Assembly (NCBI RefSeq): GCF_050948175.1
Contig: NC_135198.1
Span: 8,259,001-8,323,000 of the forward strand
Length of the DNA: 64,000 nucleotides
Origin: Xylocopa sonorina
Lineage: Eukaryota; Arthropoda; Insecta; Hymenoptera; Apidae
Direction of reading: 5' to 3'
Position numbers and translations under genes: made by a program. Positions 1 through 11,959 of the stretch are shown here, one piece after another (the stretch's first letter is position 1; every line of letters starts with the position of its first letter). The notes beneath the pieces were generated by a model that saw only the letters and a list, made by a program, of their open reading frames with translations, ran no database searches and was not told the DNA's origin.

Positions 1-1611
1 TCGTCCGCGCGCCTCGGACGCGGGCCTTCGTCAGGGCCTCTTTAACGAGCCGAAGGATTCGATGACGTCACTAGACCGCCCGTAGGATTAACTAGCTAAA
101 TACTTCACGTGAATTAAGCGGACGCCCACCCACGGACAAACGCGCTCGCGCGCGCGCGAGGGTCTTCACCGAGTTACTTTACTAAAATAACAGCCTGGCT
201 GTGTTATTTAATCACGCTTCGCCTCCCGCGCTATCTGCCATCGAGGAATAGCGCGTCCCCTTGTCTGCTGCTGGGTTGATTGGCTTTTCGAAAAGACGAA
301 GGGGTTGCTCGGATGGTGGATGTGGTTTCGAAATTGAAGCGTCGGATCGTTTCTCGTATCGGAATCTAATTTCGTCGCGCGTACGTTCGATGGATAGAAT
401 CTTGGCTTAGTTTTCGAGCAGCGGATGAAGATTTAGTTAGCGTGATTTCTCAGGAATTTCTTCTTATTCGTTATTTCATCGTAAAGTTCACGAAATATGT
501 TCAGCATTAAAGGAAATAAAAGAAATAGAATATTTCTGTTCGTGAATACCCTACGATCCCCCTGTCATTCGTATTCCCTCGGTCCTCGACTAAACGAAAC
601 AGCCATTACCTTAAAAGAGAGGAATCGATATTAGCGCAACACGGAGAGAAAAAACGATTCCATTTGGAATACCTCGAAGCCTCGCGATCCCATCTTCGAT
701 CGGACGCAAAAAACGTGCCGTCGCGCGAACCGACGCTAAAAATCTACTGGAAACTTCCTTCCACCCTTTACCCGTTTCCGCCGCTTAACGACATCCATCA
801 CGGGCACGCGCAACAACGCGGTTCCTCCCCGTTACCCTACAAACGGCACCGCACTCGTAACAATTAGGTGGTACGTAAAATATCGATACTCCATCGATTT
901 CGCGACGAGCGTAAGTTTTACGAGCCACGGCCCCGTAATTCCTAGAGGAGGATCGGGCGTTCTTCAACGGTCCCAGTTTACATCGTCGTAACGACTGTGT
1001 ACCTACCTCGTAAACGTTGTTTTCTGGCGATATATTTCTGAGCACCGGGTCGAGGCAAAAATATATACATTTATCTCTGGCTTTGGCCAGTGGGATTGAT
1101 TCGACAGTATCGAAACCGGAGCGAACGGTGCAAATTACAGACCGATGTTCAATTAAATCGTAAAGATGTACACGCGCGGCGCGTTGCATCGTTCGACACG
1201 GTAATTGTTTTAATAGAATCGGGATCAGAACGAACGATACAGCCATTAGGGGACAATTTGCGTTCGTAAATTCAAATCGTCCTTCCTGCTCGCGATTCTT
1301 TCAGTCGCTGCCCCTTTAAATCGAACGACTCGCGGCGTATATAAATGTAAATTTAGGCAAATCATAATTTACGTAGCTCTGCTTATTATTTCCAACGAGC
1401 GAGCCGCATTTTCGTCTTCGCGCAGCTCGTCCCATCCACCAGCTGGACAATTTACCGTCCGTGAAACGTTCCACGTCTTTCTTCCGCTAGCCATGATTCT
1501 TTTCCACCTTTTTCTCGACCGTCTCGTTGCGTTGAACAAGCGTGGCGAGGCCTTCCGCGAAGGGAAAATCGTTATCGTAGAAATAGGCTTTAATTAAAAT
1601 ATTCCGACCAG
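1..1611. other. Non-coding, nothing supported
   Basis: CpG-rich start, then AT-richer DNA. A 153-codon minus frame at 785-1246 has no recognisable product and its upstream neighbours show no matching splice sites. Confidence 0.6.
141..158. repeat. Alternating CG run
   Basis: An almost pure CpG alternation of 18 bases (one T interruption). Such runs favour Z-DNA; here it reflects the extreme CpG richness. Confidence 0.85.
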
Positions 1612-1794
1612 ATGACGTCTCTCCGCGTCTTCTTCCATCTCTTCCTCCTCCCCTTCTTCTTCTGCTGCGTTTGTTCGGAACGCATGCTTCCGGGGTTCGT
1701 TGAACCTCCTCTCGCTGCCCGTTACGAACTCGTCGTACACGGGGGACGATATTACATTTTTCTGGAGCAATTTCGATGCCAGCTCGCGCGCTGA
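1612..1794 (+). CDS. Small ORF with hydrophobic N-terminus, weak
   Basis: An ATG opens 60 codons. The first 22 residues (MTSLRVFFHLFLLPFFFCCV and on) resemble a signal peptide. However, the underlying DNA is a CTT/TTC-rich pyrimidine run, which forces Phe/Leu/Cys codons, so the likeness may be compositional. The rest (ERMLPGFVEPPLAARYELV) has no motif. No clear splice sites or promoter were seen. Confidence 0.09.
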   Translation: MTSLRVFFHLFLLPFFFCCVCSERMLPGFVEPPLAARYELVVHGGRYYIFLEQFRCQLAR

Positions 1795-4700
1795 TAGTTC
1801 GCCGTTAAATTTTGACGAGCAACGACCCGCCGCCGCGAGAAATCTCTCGTGAATATTTCCTTAGGAAATTAAGTCGTCTGGCCGGGTTGATTAACTCGAA
1901 TTGAGTGGACGACATTGGTCGAGTGTCTCACTTTCGAACTCCTTCCTCGGCTGTTTTTACTCGCGATCGCTCGAGGCCCCGGCCTTTTCCCTCCCGCGGA
2001 ATCGCCTTAAATTGGAGTAACGTTCGACCGTTAATGAGCGACGACGAGGCTCGCGTGCGGCACCGTGCTTCGATCGCTTCGACGAATAAGTTAATTACCA
2101 TTTTCAGTTGAATCGATAACAGACGTATCGATTGCGCTCGCTTTTACATCCGAGGATCTACGTAAACGTAGAAATGTAAGTTTCGCAGATCGTACGATTG
2201 CACCAGTCTGCTTTGTAGATTAATCCGAGAGATTCTAATCAGTTGCAATTTCTATTCTTTCGTAGTAAGCAAAGAAAACCTTCCCCTTTCCAGAAGTTGC
2301 AAGTATCGTAATCTATAAATATATCCCTATTGTACGAATACTACGTGCATGCGTATCACGTAGCTATTACAGAAGCTATCAAAGTGGCCTCCCAAGTAAT
2401 TTCCCATCGCGGCTACTGCGAGGTGCATTACTCAACCAGGCATTATTCGGTAAAAAAATTCCAATCACAGCCGCTGCTCCGTTACAATAGGCCGTCGGAC
2501 ATCGTGACCGCGCATCTCAAGAAATTCGAATGGGAGAATCCGTGGCGCGGGTCGCACGAAACAGCCGCGATACGTCTCGAGAGGACCCTCGCGCAGCGAA
2601 TGTGAAATTAATTATCCCCCTTAATCGCGCGACAGGGACCGCGTGCGTGAGATTCAGGGCCGCTTAATTTGAATGCTCGTCAAAGTGACGTGACCGGTGC
2701 GGCCCGACGCTGGATGACGCACGCCCACGTTCGAGGTCTCCGCGTCTCGGCGTTCGCACGCTAGGCAAAAGTGGCGAACGAGAAAGGCCCTCTCGAAGGG
2801 CGGACGAAGAACGGCGTCGCGCTAGAAGGGCGGCGGAGAATCGTGAGCCCCTCGCGCGGAGGGGCAGAGGCGAAAAAGGGGGCGAGAAGAGATAGGGGAT
2901 AGTAGATAAAAAGGAAAGGAGGCCGGCCGCGGGTTTTGTGAGAACCTGTTTTGGGTTTCTGCCAGCAACCTGCCGCGCGCACCTGTACGAACAAAGAGAG
3001 CCCCGAGGTAGTCCTTGTTCGGCTTTTCAACGACCACCTCGGGCCTTTTCCTTGGCGATAGACGCGTCCACCCGGACGCTCCGTTATATACCGGGTGTCC
3101 CATCGACCCTCTGCGAAACAACCGACCAGGACGCCACGGCCATCGCTGCCGCGCGCGTTCCTCGTAACTTCCAAACAGGTTCGCCCCGTCCGCCGCTGCC
3201 CGGGGAAATTACGACGTTGATAAATTATCGCCTGTCCTCCACCGAATATTTCTGCGCCGCTTTCGTGTCTAGAAGCCGAAGCGTTCCACGAGCCACCACT
3301 GGCTCCCGGTTGCGCGCAGTTATCTTACGGAAATCGGGATTTACCGCTGCACGTACGTTTCCACGTCACACATGGCGGACGGGTCACTCGGTGCCACGCT
3401 CTCGCTACGATCCCTCGTCCACCGCGGATGGCCGCCTGTATTTAAAGCCAGCTCTCTCGAGCTTAACGCCCGGCTCTCGATGAAAAATTGGTTTAATCGG
3501 TCGCGATAGGAGAACGCTAGGTCCGCCACATCGCGCGCGATGCAACTTTTATTATAGATCGCTGTTGTTGTTGGCTGTACGCGTGGCAATATAGTCGCCT
3601 CGTCTCTCGACTCTTGTCTATTCGCGAATTCCATCGGATGGATACTTTTATTCGCGATACGGGGTGATAAATCGAGTTGAAATTCTTTGCGAGAAAGAAA
3701 TGAGAAAGATTGTGAACGTCACGAGGTTCGATGCTGATGTATGGTAAAGAATGCGAGTTAATAGAACGAGGGAAGTGTTTCGAGAGAGTTTTATTGTGTC
3801 CGCGGATATTCTCGTTTTAAGTAACGAGAGTCGATGAAAAGATTCTCTACTCCGTTAGGTAATTTGTCTGCTTACTTTATTTCGCTGGCGTGTACGTTAC
3901 GGATGTATGGGCGCGGAATAAATTAGGTCGTTTACTGTCAGCGGCAAGATTTATTCGGCGAAATGGAGCGGAAAGGGGTGGCCTTTCTTCTCCCCGTCGC
4001 TTCGAAATATATTCAGGGTCTAGGAAATTCTATTCATGTCACGCTCTGTTCCTCCAGCCCAGTCGAAAGTAAGAAATATAAAATCCTTCATAGTTTCTAC
4101 AGGCCTCCGCTCGTTCTCCTTGTCTCGAGCTTTACAACCGTCGCTTGCCTTCGAACTCTCGGTAGCGGAGACGCCAGGACCTCTTCACTGTTCTCTCCTG
4201 TGATTCACACACCCCTTTTCTCGCGTCGTACAACGCTCGCCGCTACTACCCTTTTCTTCCTCGATCGGGCGGAAGTAACCCTCCCGGAATTGAAGTTCTC
4301 GCGAAACAAACGAAGGGGCTGAATCTCTGATCGTCGTTCGGGTTCGAGCGAAAATTGATTCGCTCATTTCGCGAGTAGTGGCAGAATGTAATTACAGTTG
4401 CAACCGGGTTGCGCGGAATTAACGCTCGTTCGGCATAGTGATTAACGTTCCCAGCGTAATTGGAACACCGTTTGACAATAGTTCGGGGTAACAGGAACCC
4501 GTAGTGGCAATCAACCGCTGCGCGAAGATTCTTTCGGATAAACGGAGCGTGGATAAACGGAGCCCAGGCGTAATCCTATTGCGACGAAGCTAACCGCGAC
4601 GATCAGCTGGCGAAACGTAGGGATCGATCCCGAAGGCCGCGAGCGTTAAACAGCGACGCTAATCGGCCGTGCTCGTAATCCTTCCGATTGATAATTGTTC

Positions 4701-7700
4701 CGCGAACAGAGAGGAGACCGCCGTTATTTTCCGGCAGAACAATTGAATCTGCTATGATTTCGTTAGAGCGCGCAACCGGCTCTGATAACGATCATTTAAA
4801 ACAATTGGCCGGATGCGGTCGCGTGTTTCCTCCCGCAGGTGTTGGTAGCGCGGTGAAAACTGCTCGCCTTTTACCGGCCGACGCGCATTTTGTTTATTTT
4901 GCAAACGAGCCGAGTCGAAATTGAAATTTCAACAATTTCGAGCGTTATCTCGTTCTCTCGCCAATTTTGCTCCCCGCATTTTTTGCGCGACACACGGGGG
5001 ATCTAATTTCGCGTGGCACCCGCGTATGATGCATACGAGCGCGATATTTCAGCTACGCTGATACGTCTTCATCGTTCCTCGTTCGTCTCGCGAAGTTAGG
5101 CCAAAGAAATTTCAAGTCGCGACCACCGCGCCCATCCATCACGAACCAAACAGAAGAAACGGCGCGCTACTCGACTTAATAATCAATTCTCGAACGGACG
5201 GTTTATATTTATCGAAAAAATAAATTGACTTCGATCGTCAGTGATCACAGCGAACCCGGTCGAACGTAAGCATCCGGCCAGGAGAGCCCAGCACCAGCAG
5301 CCACCCACAGGCAAAGGTTCTCCGTCTCGTTCATCAATGTCTCTCCCTGTTCGACAGAGCTCCTCCGCCTCGAGGCCTCCCCTCTGTCGGATCCACGACG
5401 TGGATAGTACGATAATGTCGAACGATTATAAGACGTCTATATTCGCGCGGAGGTTGCGCGGGTATAGATCCGTCCACCTTGCCTCCGGTAATGGGACTTC
5501 ACGCAGGGACGTCGTCGTTAAAGCGACAGGTCAGCCGTGACACCCCTCGTTCTGCTCTCGTCCTCCGCACTTCCGTTAGCTTCGTTTTCGCGTGAACTGG
5601 ATTAGAACGAACTTGGCCTGTCCGCTGGCTCTCTCTTTCTCTCTCACTCTCTTCCTCGGTCTTTTTCCGTCCATGACGAGCAATCCGTGGGAATATCGAG
5701 GATAACGGGGCCAGCTCGAGCTGGAGAGAAGATCCGCGGGCACGAGATCGCGATAACGAGAGCCAACGAGGTCCGAGTTTTGTTCCACGTCTGGTCGGTC
5801 AGCGGCGCCTTCGAGGTCGAGGCTCGTTAAAACTGCTTGTCGCTCCGTGAAATTCTTGCGCGATCCTCGTACGGTGGTGGTCCCCCTGTCGTGGAGCTTC
5901 GTGGGTCCTCGCGGGTGCCTCGATCGAGACGTTCGAATGACCCACTCTTGGGATTACCTTAGTTTAATCCGAGTCTCGATGCTCTCTCGTACGCGTCCGG
6001 TGTTCGAATCGCGCGGAACGACGTTTCAGACGGTCGACTCTGGGATTAACACTGGCATACTCGATACCTGTGCCAGTCAAACGGTCGACGATTTCGTATT
6101 TGATTCGATGCGGAGAGCAAATTCGAATCGGGGGTGTTCCATCAAACGTTCGGTTGATTCGCGTCTAACGCCTTGCGGGTACTTGGACGAACGTCTAGGA
6201 TAATCCTGGTCAACTGGGTGGTTTCCATCGGCTAGACGATCGCGATTTCGTATTCAAATCGTGCCTGTTCTTGCATTCGCCGGGACACGAAGACCCTTCA
6301 CGCATTTGGTTACCTCGCGCCAGGATCCTCGACTGGGTATTACCCAGATCGACGTTCAGACGGGTCCGTTTCAAGGTCCTCCCATGGTCGATCGGACCGT
6401 TGGTTACCCATCGTCGATCCTTACGATCGATCCTCACAGATTTTCTGACGGTAACGCGAGAACAATTTCTTATTTAAATCGAAACTGTTGCGTCGCAGCC
6501 AGTTCTGAAGCTTCTATTGCGGTCGTCTGGTCCGATCCGTCGATCTATTTAAATTCTAACTAAAAGAGCAACGGGAGCTCATCTTCGTTCGCTACTCTTC
6601 GCTGCTGGGCTACCGGTCTCTGAAACGCCAGATGAAAGGGAAAAAGGGAGAGAAAGAGAGAGAAAAGGAGGAACGGAGACTTTTAAATCGAGATCGTTTA
6701 TTAGCAAGGCCCAGCAGCAATAAACGACTACGGTGGTTATCCGATGAAAGGCCTGGAAATAGAGGCTTTTTCTCGTTTCGTAGAGGGGAAAGGGTAGTGG
6801 TAGTATCGCGGTACCGCGGAAAGGAGGACGAAAGGAAGGAAAAGGGGGTGGGGTCGTTGAATTCGCCCCGTTTTGCTTCTTTGTTCGCGGCAACGGTTTG
6901 AACCTCGGAGGAGAGAACCTCCTCGGGGCTGCTTATTGGACGACGGAGATACGTAGGAGAGAATCGAGCGCGACAGAGAAAGGCAGAGCTGGTTGGTCGG
7001 TGCATTTAGTCGGGATAATTAAAGTACACGGCGAGCACTCGAGACACGAGCTGGTAAATGTCACCGGTTGCATATTGTTGTTCAGGGACAAGTGCCCACT
7101 CTCTTTCTCTCTCTCTCTGTTCCAAGGCCTCTATATATCGCTCTTCCGCCCTAGCCACGATGATCGTAATCGCTGTGACGTGTCTTCATTCATGCAGAAT
7201 TCTGCGGCGATCGATTCCCGCGTGACGGAGCTCGCGGATCAGTCACGCGCGATGGGATCCAGGGAATTTCCGCCCGTTATTCCGCCTCGCCCCCCGATGG
7301 AAATTCCGTGAAATAACGGCGCGCTTTTCTTTTTTTCTCTTTTTTTTTCGATCGTCGATCCTCGCGTCACTTTTTTTTTTTACGCCTGTCTTGCCGCCTT
7401 TTTTCCATCGTCCCCGACTTTTGCTTCCCTTTGCACCCTGCTACACCCTCTCGAACGCTTGTTCCGCGGCTGTTCATTGGCTTTCCGTTAGCGTTCGTTC
7501 CCGGAATTTTATGAAATAATAAGGCTTCCCCTGTTGATTCATCGGATAAATTTCCCGTTCGAATTTTTCGTACGTTGCTCGAAACTTTTAATCGTTATAA
7601 TTTCTGGCGGTTATTTACTTTCGAGGAGGTGGTAATTAATTGAGCGGCTCGGTTGTCCAGCGATTTGTTACGGAAACGCGATGGCACGTGATGAGAGGGG

Positions 7701-8291
7701 AGAGTAGACGCCGATAGTGAAGTAACGGTTGCGGGGAATATCATAACGCGGCGAAGAGAGTGGAACAAAAAGGGAAACGGGGCAAGTATGAAAGTAAGCG
7801 GTAATGCGATCGCGCCGCGGAAGATGGATAATCGTAGGGGCTGTTAGTTTCATTTTGTTAACGGCTTTCTTATCTAGCTGACGTTCGCTTCCGAACGAAA
7901 TGGGAAAAGGAAAGCGCACGTTTATTGGTGGAGCGGACAGAATGAATTACGGACTTCGGGACGATAGAACGAATATAATTCTAGCAATGAATAAAGCAAC
8001 GCGACCAGTGCCCGTGAGATGTAATATTTTTACGCGAACAGCTTAATGCGGCCTGCATATTGCACGCATCGCGGAATAATTCAAACAGAAATCTCTTGTT
8101 TAATCTGTAATGTGTTCCGTTTAAACAAAAGCCCATTAATTACGCGTATATCAAATACAGTATTTAGTGTAATGCATGGAATAATAATAAATACGTTCGC
8201 AGTGGACAGAGGTCGCATAATGCGATAACCGCATTCAATTTTTGGACCATAATCTCTTTCCGAATAAGATATCGGTTTATCCAAAATCATT
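1795..8291. other. Non-coding, nothing supported
   Basis: Short overlapping ORFs on both strands only. One 68-nt segment at 2108-2175 has both splice-like ends. A purine/pyrimidine-skewed patch at 6.6-7.1 kb explains the overlapping ORFs there. The Ser/Pro/Gln-rich frame at 5241-5540 looks mildly protein-like but lacks good splice bounds. Confidence 0.55.
7321..7381. repeat. T-rich low-complexity tract
   Basis: Three long T runs with C interruptions, split by a short CGATCGTCGATC segment. Confidence 0.85.
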
Positions 8292-8972
8292 TTGCGCGCG
8301 CTCGTAATTCGTGGGCAACGGGAAAGCGACGCGTTTCGAGATCGCCATTGCACAGATATGTCATTGCAAACGAAATATGTCCAAATGTTCATTTCTGTCT
8401 CTCATTTTCCACAACCGAACGAAACGAAAGGGCATTTAATTTTTTCCGCGTTTGTATCGCGGTCGATCTCAAGTACGAACGAAAGGGGGTTGCGCTCGGA
8501 AAAAATTCCACGCAAGGATCTCGTCGCGGAAACTCGTTCGAATGGCCGTGAAAAAAAGCCAGTCCCCTCGTTCCTCTGGAAAATGCGTGCAATTTGCATT
8601 GTAAACGAATACGGAAGCGATTACACCGTCGCATTATCGCGGAAACGCGAGCAAACTCCGTGGAATTCCTCTTCCCATGCCGCGACACGTTGTACATTTC
8701 GGCCCTCCGCGTTTTTGTTTCTCTTTCCCCCCCTCCTCCTGCCCTCTCCCTATTTCTTTCCTCGTTTTTCCAAAGCGACGTCGAGCGCATCGGGTCGCAA
8801 CGGAGGTTCCGTGACGCCCAATAAATATTTATCCTTCGCCCCGGGGCTATTACCGGCAAATATTTGGTTGCATTTACGGTGCCAACAGCGACAAATAATA
8901 CCAAAAGTGGGAAGGGGCTGTGGAACCCTCTCTCTCGTTCGCCCCCAGTCTCCTGGCAGCGACGGTGTATGA
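8292..8972 (+). CDS. Long ATG-less ORF, probably chance
   Basis: The frame is open for 226 codons, beginning at TTG; the first ATG is about 23 codons in (MSLQTKYVQMF). The translation shifts from mixed sequence to a phenylalanine/proline/leucine-rich run made by a pyrimidine tract (8700-8770), the hallmark of compositional openness. A 171-codon minus-strand ORF overlaps it in a register that does not share wobble positions. No domain, splice pair or homologue was recognised. Confidence 0.08.
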   Translation: MRALVIRGQRESDAFRDRHCTDMSLQTKYVQMFISVSHFPQPNETKGHLIFSAFVSRSISSTNERGLRSEKIPRKDLVAETRSNGREKKPVPSFLWKMRAICIVNEYGSDYTVALSRKREQTPWNSSSHAATRCTFRPSAFLFLFPPLLLPSPYFFPRFSKATSSASGRNGGSVTPNKYLSFAPGLLPANIWLHLRCQQRQIIPKVGRGCGTLSLVRPQSPGSDGV

Positions 8973-10502
8973 ACCTATGTACCTATAAACGGACCCGGCC
9001 GAGCGAATAATTTATTACCGGTGCCGGGCAGCGAGATTTGCATAAAACAGGGGTTTTCGCGCGCCCCCGCCGATCGATCGAAAATTGTGACGTTCGCTCT
9101 CGCCAGTGTGGGACAACGGGGCGCCCTTTTCGCCTCTCTCGAACCATCCTGCGCGACCCCTGCGTCCCGTGGACCGACGCTGCTGCGTCGCGTTTCCCGT
9201 GGGCCGCTTCGCCAGGACTCCCCTGCGATTTTTCCGTGGAAATTCGTAAACGCTTTTCCACCCTTTGACAGCCAATACACATAATATTGCTTCGAAGGTA
9301 TGCCTTTTTCTCTTAGGTTTCCGTCCTGTTACTGTTTTTGGAACATGTGTTTGGAAGAGTGTGAGTCCTTGTTATTGTACTTTAGATGGGGGAAAGATTG
9401 AGCAGCGGATAAATGGTTGGAAGTAAATTTCTTTTTGCAACAAGTTCGTGTTCCGCGCAACAAAGTTCGGTTCTTTCATTGAGAAGTTTGTAATCGATCG
9501 AAGTTGCGGCCTGGTTATGACGGAAACGTGATAAATTCGATATAAAGCCAGCCGTAACTGGTCGAAACCGTAGCAACAGCGGCGTCGAGGAAAACGCTCT
9601 GCATGTAAAAGTTTCGATTTAATCTTATTGGAAATGTTGTTACGGATTCCTGTTGTTCGGCTTCGTTGTCCGGACGCGGTCCTGAAGACAGCTATCGCTG
9701 TGGCCGGCTGTGAAAGTTGGCTCCGTGGAAAGAATCGCCGGTCGGATATCTCACCTTTGATCCCATTGAAAAAGTTTCCGTTTTATCGAGGTAGCGCGAG
9801 GTAGTCGGTTCTTACAATTTATCAGTTATTCTTTTATCGTCTTGATTAAACTCCGCGCAATTTATCATTTGCAAACTGCGAGGAAAGTAGCGAGTAAAGT
9901 TTCGAAATTCATTTCACCGTCTTAACAGTATCCCTTCTATCTTTCGTTATTTTCACATCAGATCTTTCGAGTTCAACGCGAGCGTGATCTAAATTAGTTT
10001 CGTTATTTTTCTTCGAAAGAAACACCCCGGATAAAACAAACTTGGTTCTATTTCCCGTATTAGAGAGCAGCCTGTGTCGCACCCACCCCTCACGAAACAT
10101 CCAGTTATGGTCGCAAGTAAAATAAACGCTCGCAAGTCGAACGAAACCGTTTTCACGGGTTAATACGAAAGGGACACTCGACCGAGTAGGTAAACGTTTG
10201 TTCAAAACGTCGCGTTTTAAAATTGTACAAATCTACTTCAGCATCCGACTTCTTCCCCCGAACGATCCATCGCGGCGTCTATCGTCGTTTCATTACGCGG
10301 AGAGGTTCGACTATTATTCAAACCGACGCTCGAAGATCAAACACCTGCTCCATTTATCAAAACCCTTCTATCACCAAGTCCCGCAAGTTTCCTCCGACAT
10401 AGGTATTCATACGGAATCCGCATTACCGCATCCGCGCCAAACCCACTAAATTTCCCTTCGATAGCTGGGATATTATGGAAAAATCAATATTCGCCTGGAG
10501 AA

Positions 10503-10523
10503 AGATAGATAGAGAGAGAGAGA
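10503..10523. repeat. (GATA)/(GA)n microsatellite
   Basis: GATAGATA passes into a GA dinucleotide run. Confidence 0.9.
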
Positions 10524-11302
10524 ACGAGACGTAGGAGAGAGGGATAGCAAGAAGCGGTTTCTAAAGGGCCAGTCGGATATTTAAACGGTCCTCAGCTCGG
10601 CCCCTTTTCAACGCCGCGCTTTCGACTATGAAATACTCCAAGTAATATCATTAAAATCCCTTTCCGGACCATTGTGCGCGTAAAAATTCGATTAGCGATC
10701 GGACGAAACGGCGAAATGGAATTCGAGCCGGACCTCCGGCTGATCGGACCCGGCGTCCTCCCCCGTGGCTGATGGTAATTTCGTTTAATACGAGCTGCGG
10801 ACGAAACCGCAGCTTGTATTCATACGTAGCGGGCGCCGCGCGGCGTCGCGATTGGCCCGCAACACCCCTCGCGGCCACCCCCGCGATTAATAAATTAACG
10901 CCGACGCGAGCCAGCCGAACGAGTTTCGCAATTATCGAAAATCCAACGCGCGAAAGCAGCTTGTCGCCGGACCCCTCCGATGATTAAGCCCGCGCGCCGT
11001 AAAACGATGCGCGCGAATTATTATTTGCCACCACCCTACCCCCGCGCGACTCTGTTTTCGAATGAAATCCCATCGCAAATGACGGATGTATCTCTTCTTT
11101 CGATTCACTTATTAATACGAATTCTGCTTGGCGATAATCCACGGTGCTTATTTCATTCTCCCTATGAAACGCTCGAAATGAACCGTTCGGGCGTGAACGG
11201 TTGATATAAACGCGAATCCCTGCGAAATACGAATCGTAACGAGGGCAGAGCGTTTTCGAGAGAGCGAGAGCTGTTGTTCCAGGCGAATCGCGTAGAATCT
11301 CG

Positions 11303-11321
11303 GGTGCACCAGTGGTGCACC
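11303..11321. repeat. Two GGTGCACC palindromes three bases apart
   Basis: The 8-bp perfect palindrome GGTGCACC occurs twice, separated by AGT, and a related GATGCACC follows at 11331. It could form a small cruciform or be a paired dimer-binding site; no factor is assigned. Confidence 0.7.
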
Positions 11322-11904
11322 TTCGCGATCGATGCACCCCCGGGGCTTTCGGCACCGGTGTAACGGGACGCAACAAGTGGGAGAAGTTTTACAAAAACTT
11401 TCGCGAAAAAGGTCCTGGGATATTTCAAAGTTGAAAAGTCTGGTGCGCTGGTCGCATACTCTTCAGCAGGCTTTCAAGATTCAGCCGTGTAATTTTTCAG
11501 GAAGTTGTCACGCAGTCCAGCGTCCGACTTTCGAGAAAGGATTCAAGACCGAGCCGCGATTATTTTTTTCCTCCCATCGAGATGTATATTAGCAGGGGGT
11601 GGCTGGGGGGACGGCGAAACGCGAAAGCACCCGCGGGAGGATTTCTCAGCTTTCCTCAATTTTGCATACGACCACGTAGCTTTTGCAGCGCAGGCAATGG
11701 GGCGTGCAACATGATCCTCTGACGTCTGACGTTCTCCAGAATTTATACCTCCTCGTCCCTCGTTCGCGAGTAGGGAGAAAGAGCTCGCTGCAATCTTGTT
11801 TGAATAAAAACGCTGCCGGTTTATTCGGCCCCGCAGCGAGGAAATTGTAAAAGCTGACGTAACGATATTAGGACCGCGGAACTTAAGGAAAACAAGAAAC
11901 TCAC

Positions 11905-11959
11905 GGGCTCATATCGCCGTCGTAAACCGGGACCACGTCGTAAACTTTAATAAAGCGCA
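11905..11959 (-). CDS. Possible internal exon, minus strand
   Basis: On the minus strand an acceptor-like ...GCATGCCCCAG precedes 55 nt ending at CCC|GTGAGT. The open frame reads RFIKVYDVVPVYDGDMS with two bases before and two after. The entering phase matches the leaving phase of 17557-17666 (the joined codon would be CTG, Leu). The peptide has a plausible amphipathic pattern, but the pyrimidine tract is short, and the match could be chance. No family is recognised. Confidence 0.13.

Larger units (their letters stand above)
8973..11904. other. Non-coding, nothing supported
   Basis: Mixed CpG-rich and AT-rich DNA. Several short ORFs overlap around 9.0-9.3 kb in four frames, a sign of stop-poor composition rather than a gene. 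Confidence 0.55.
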
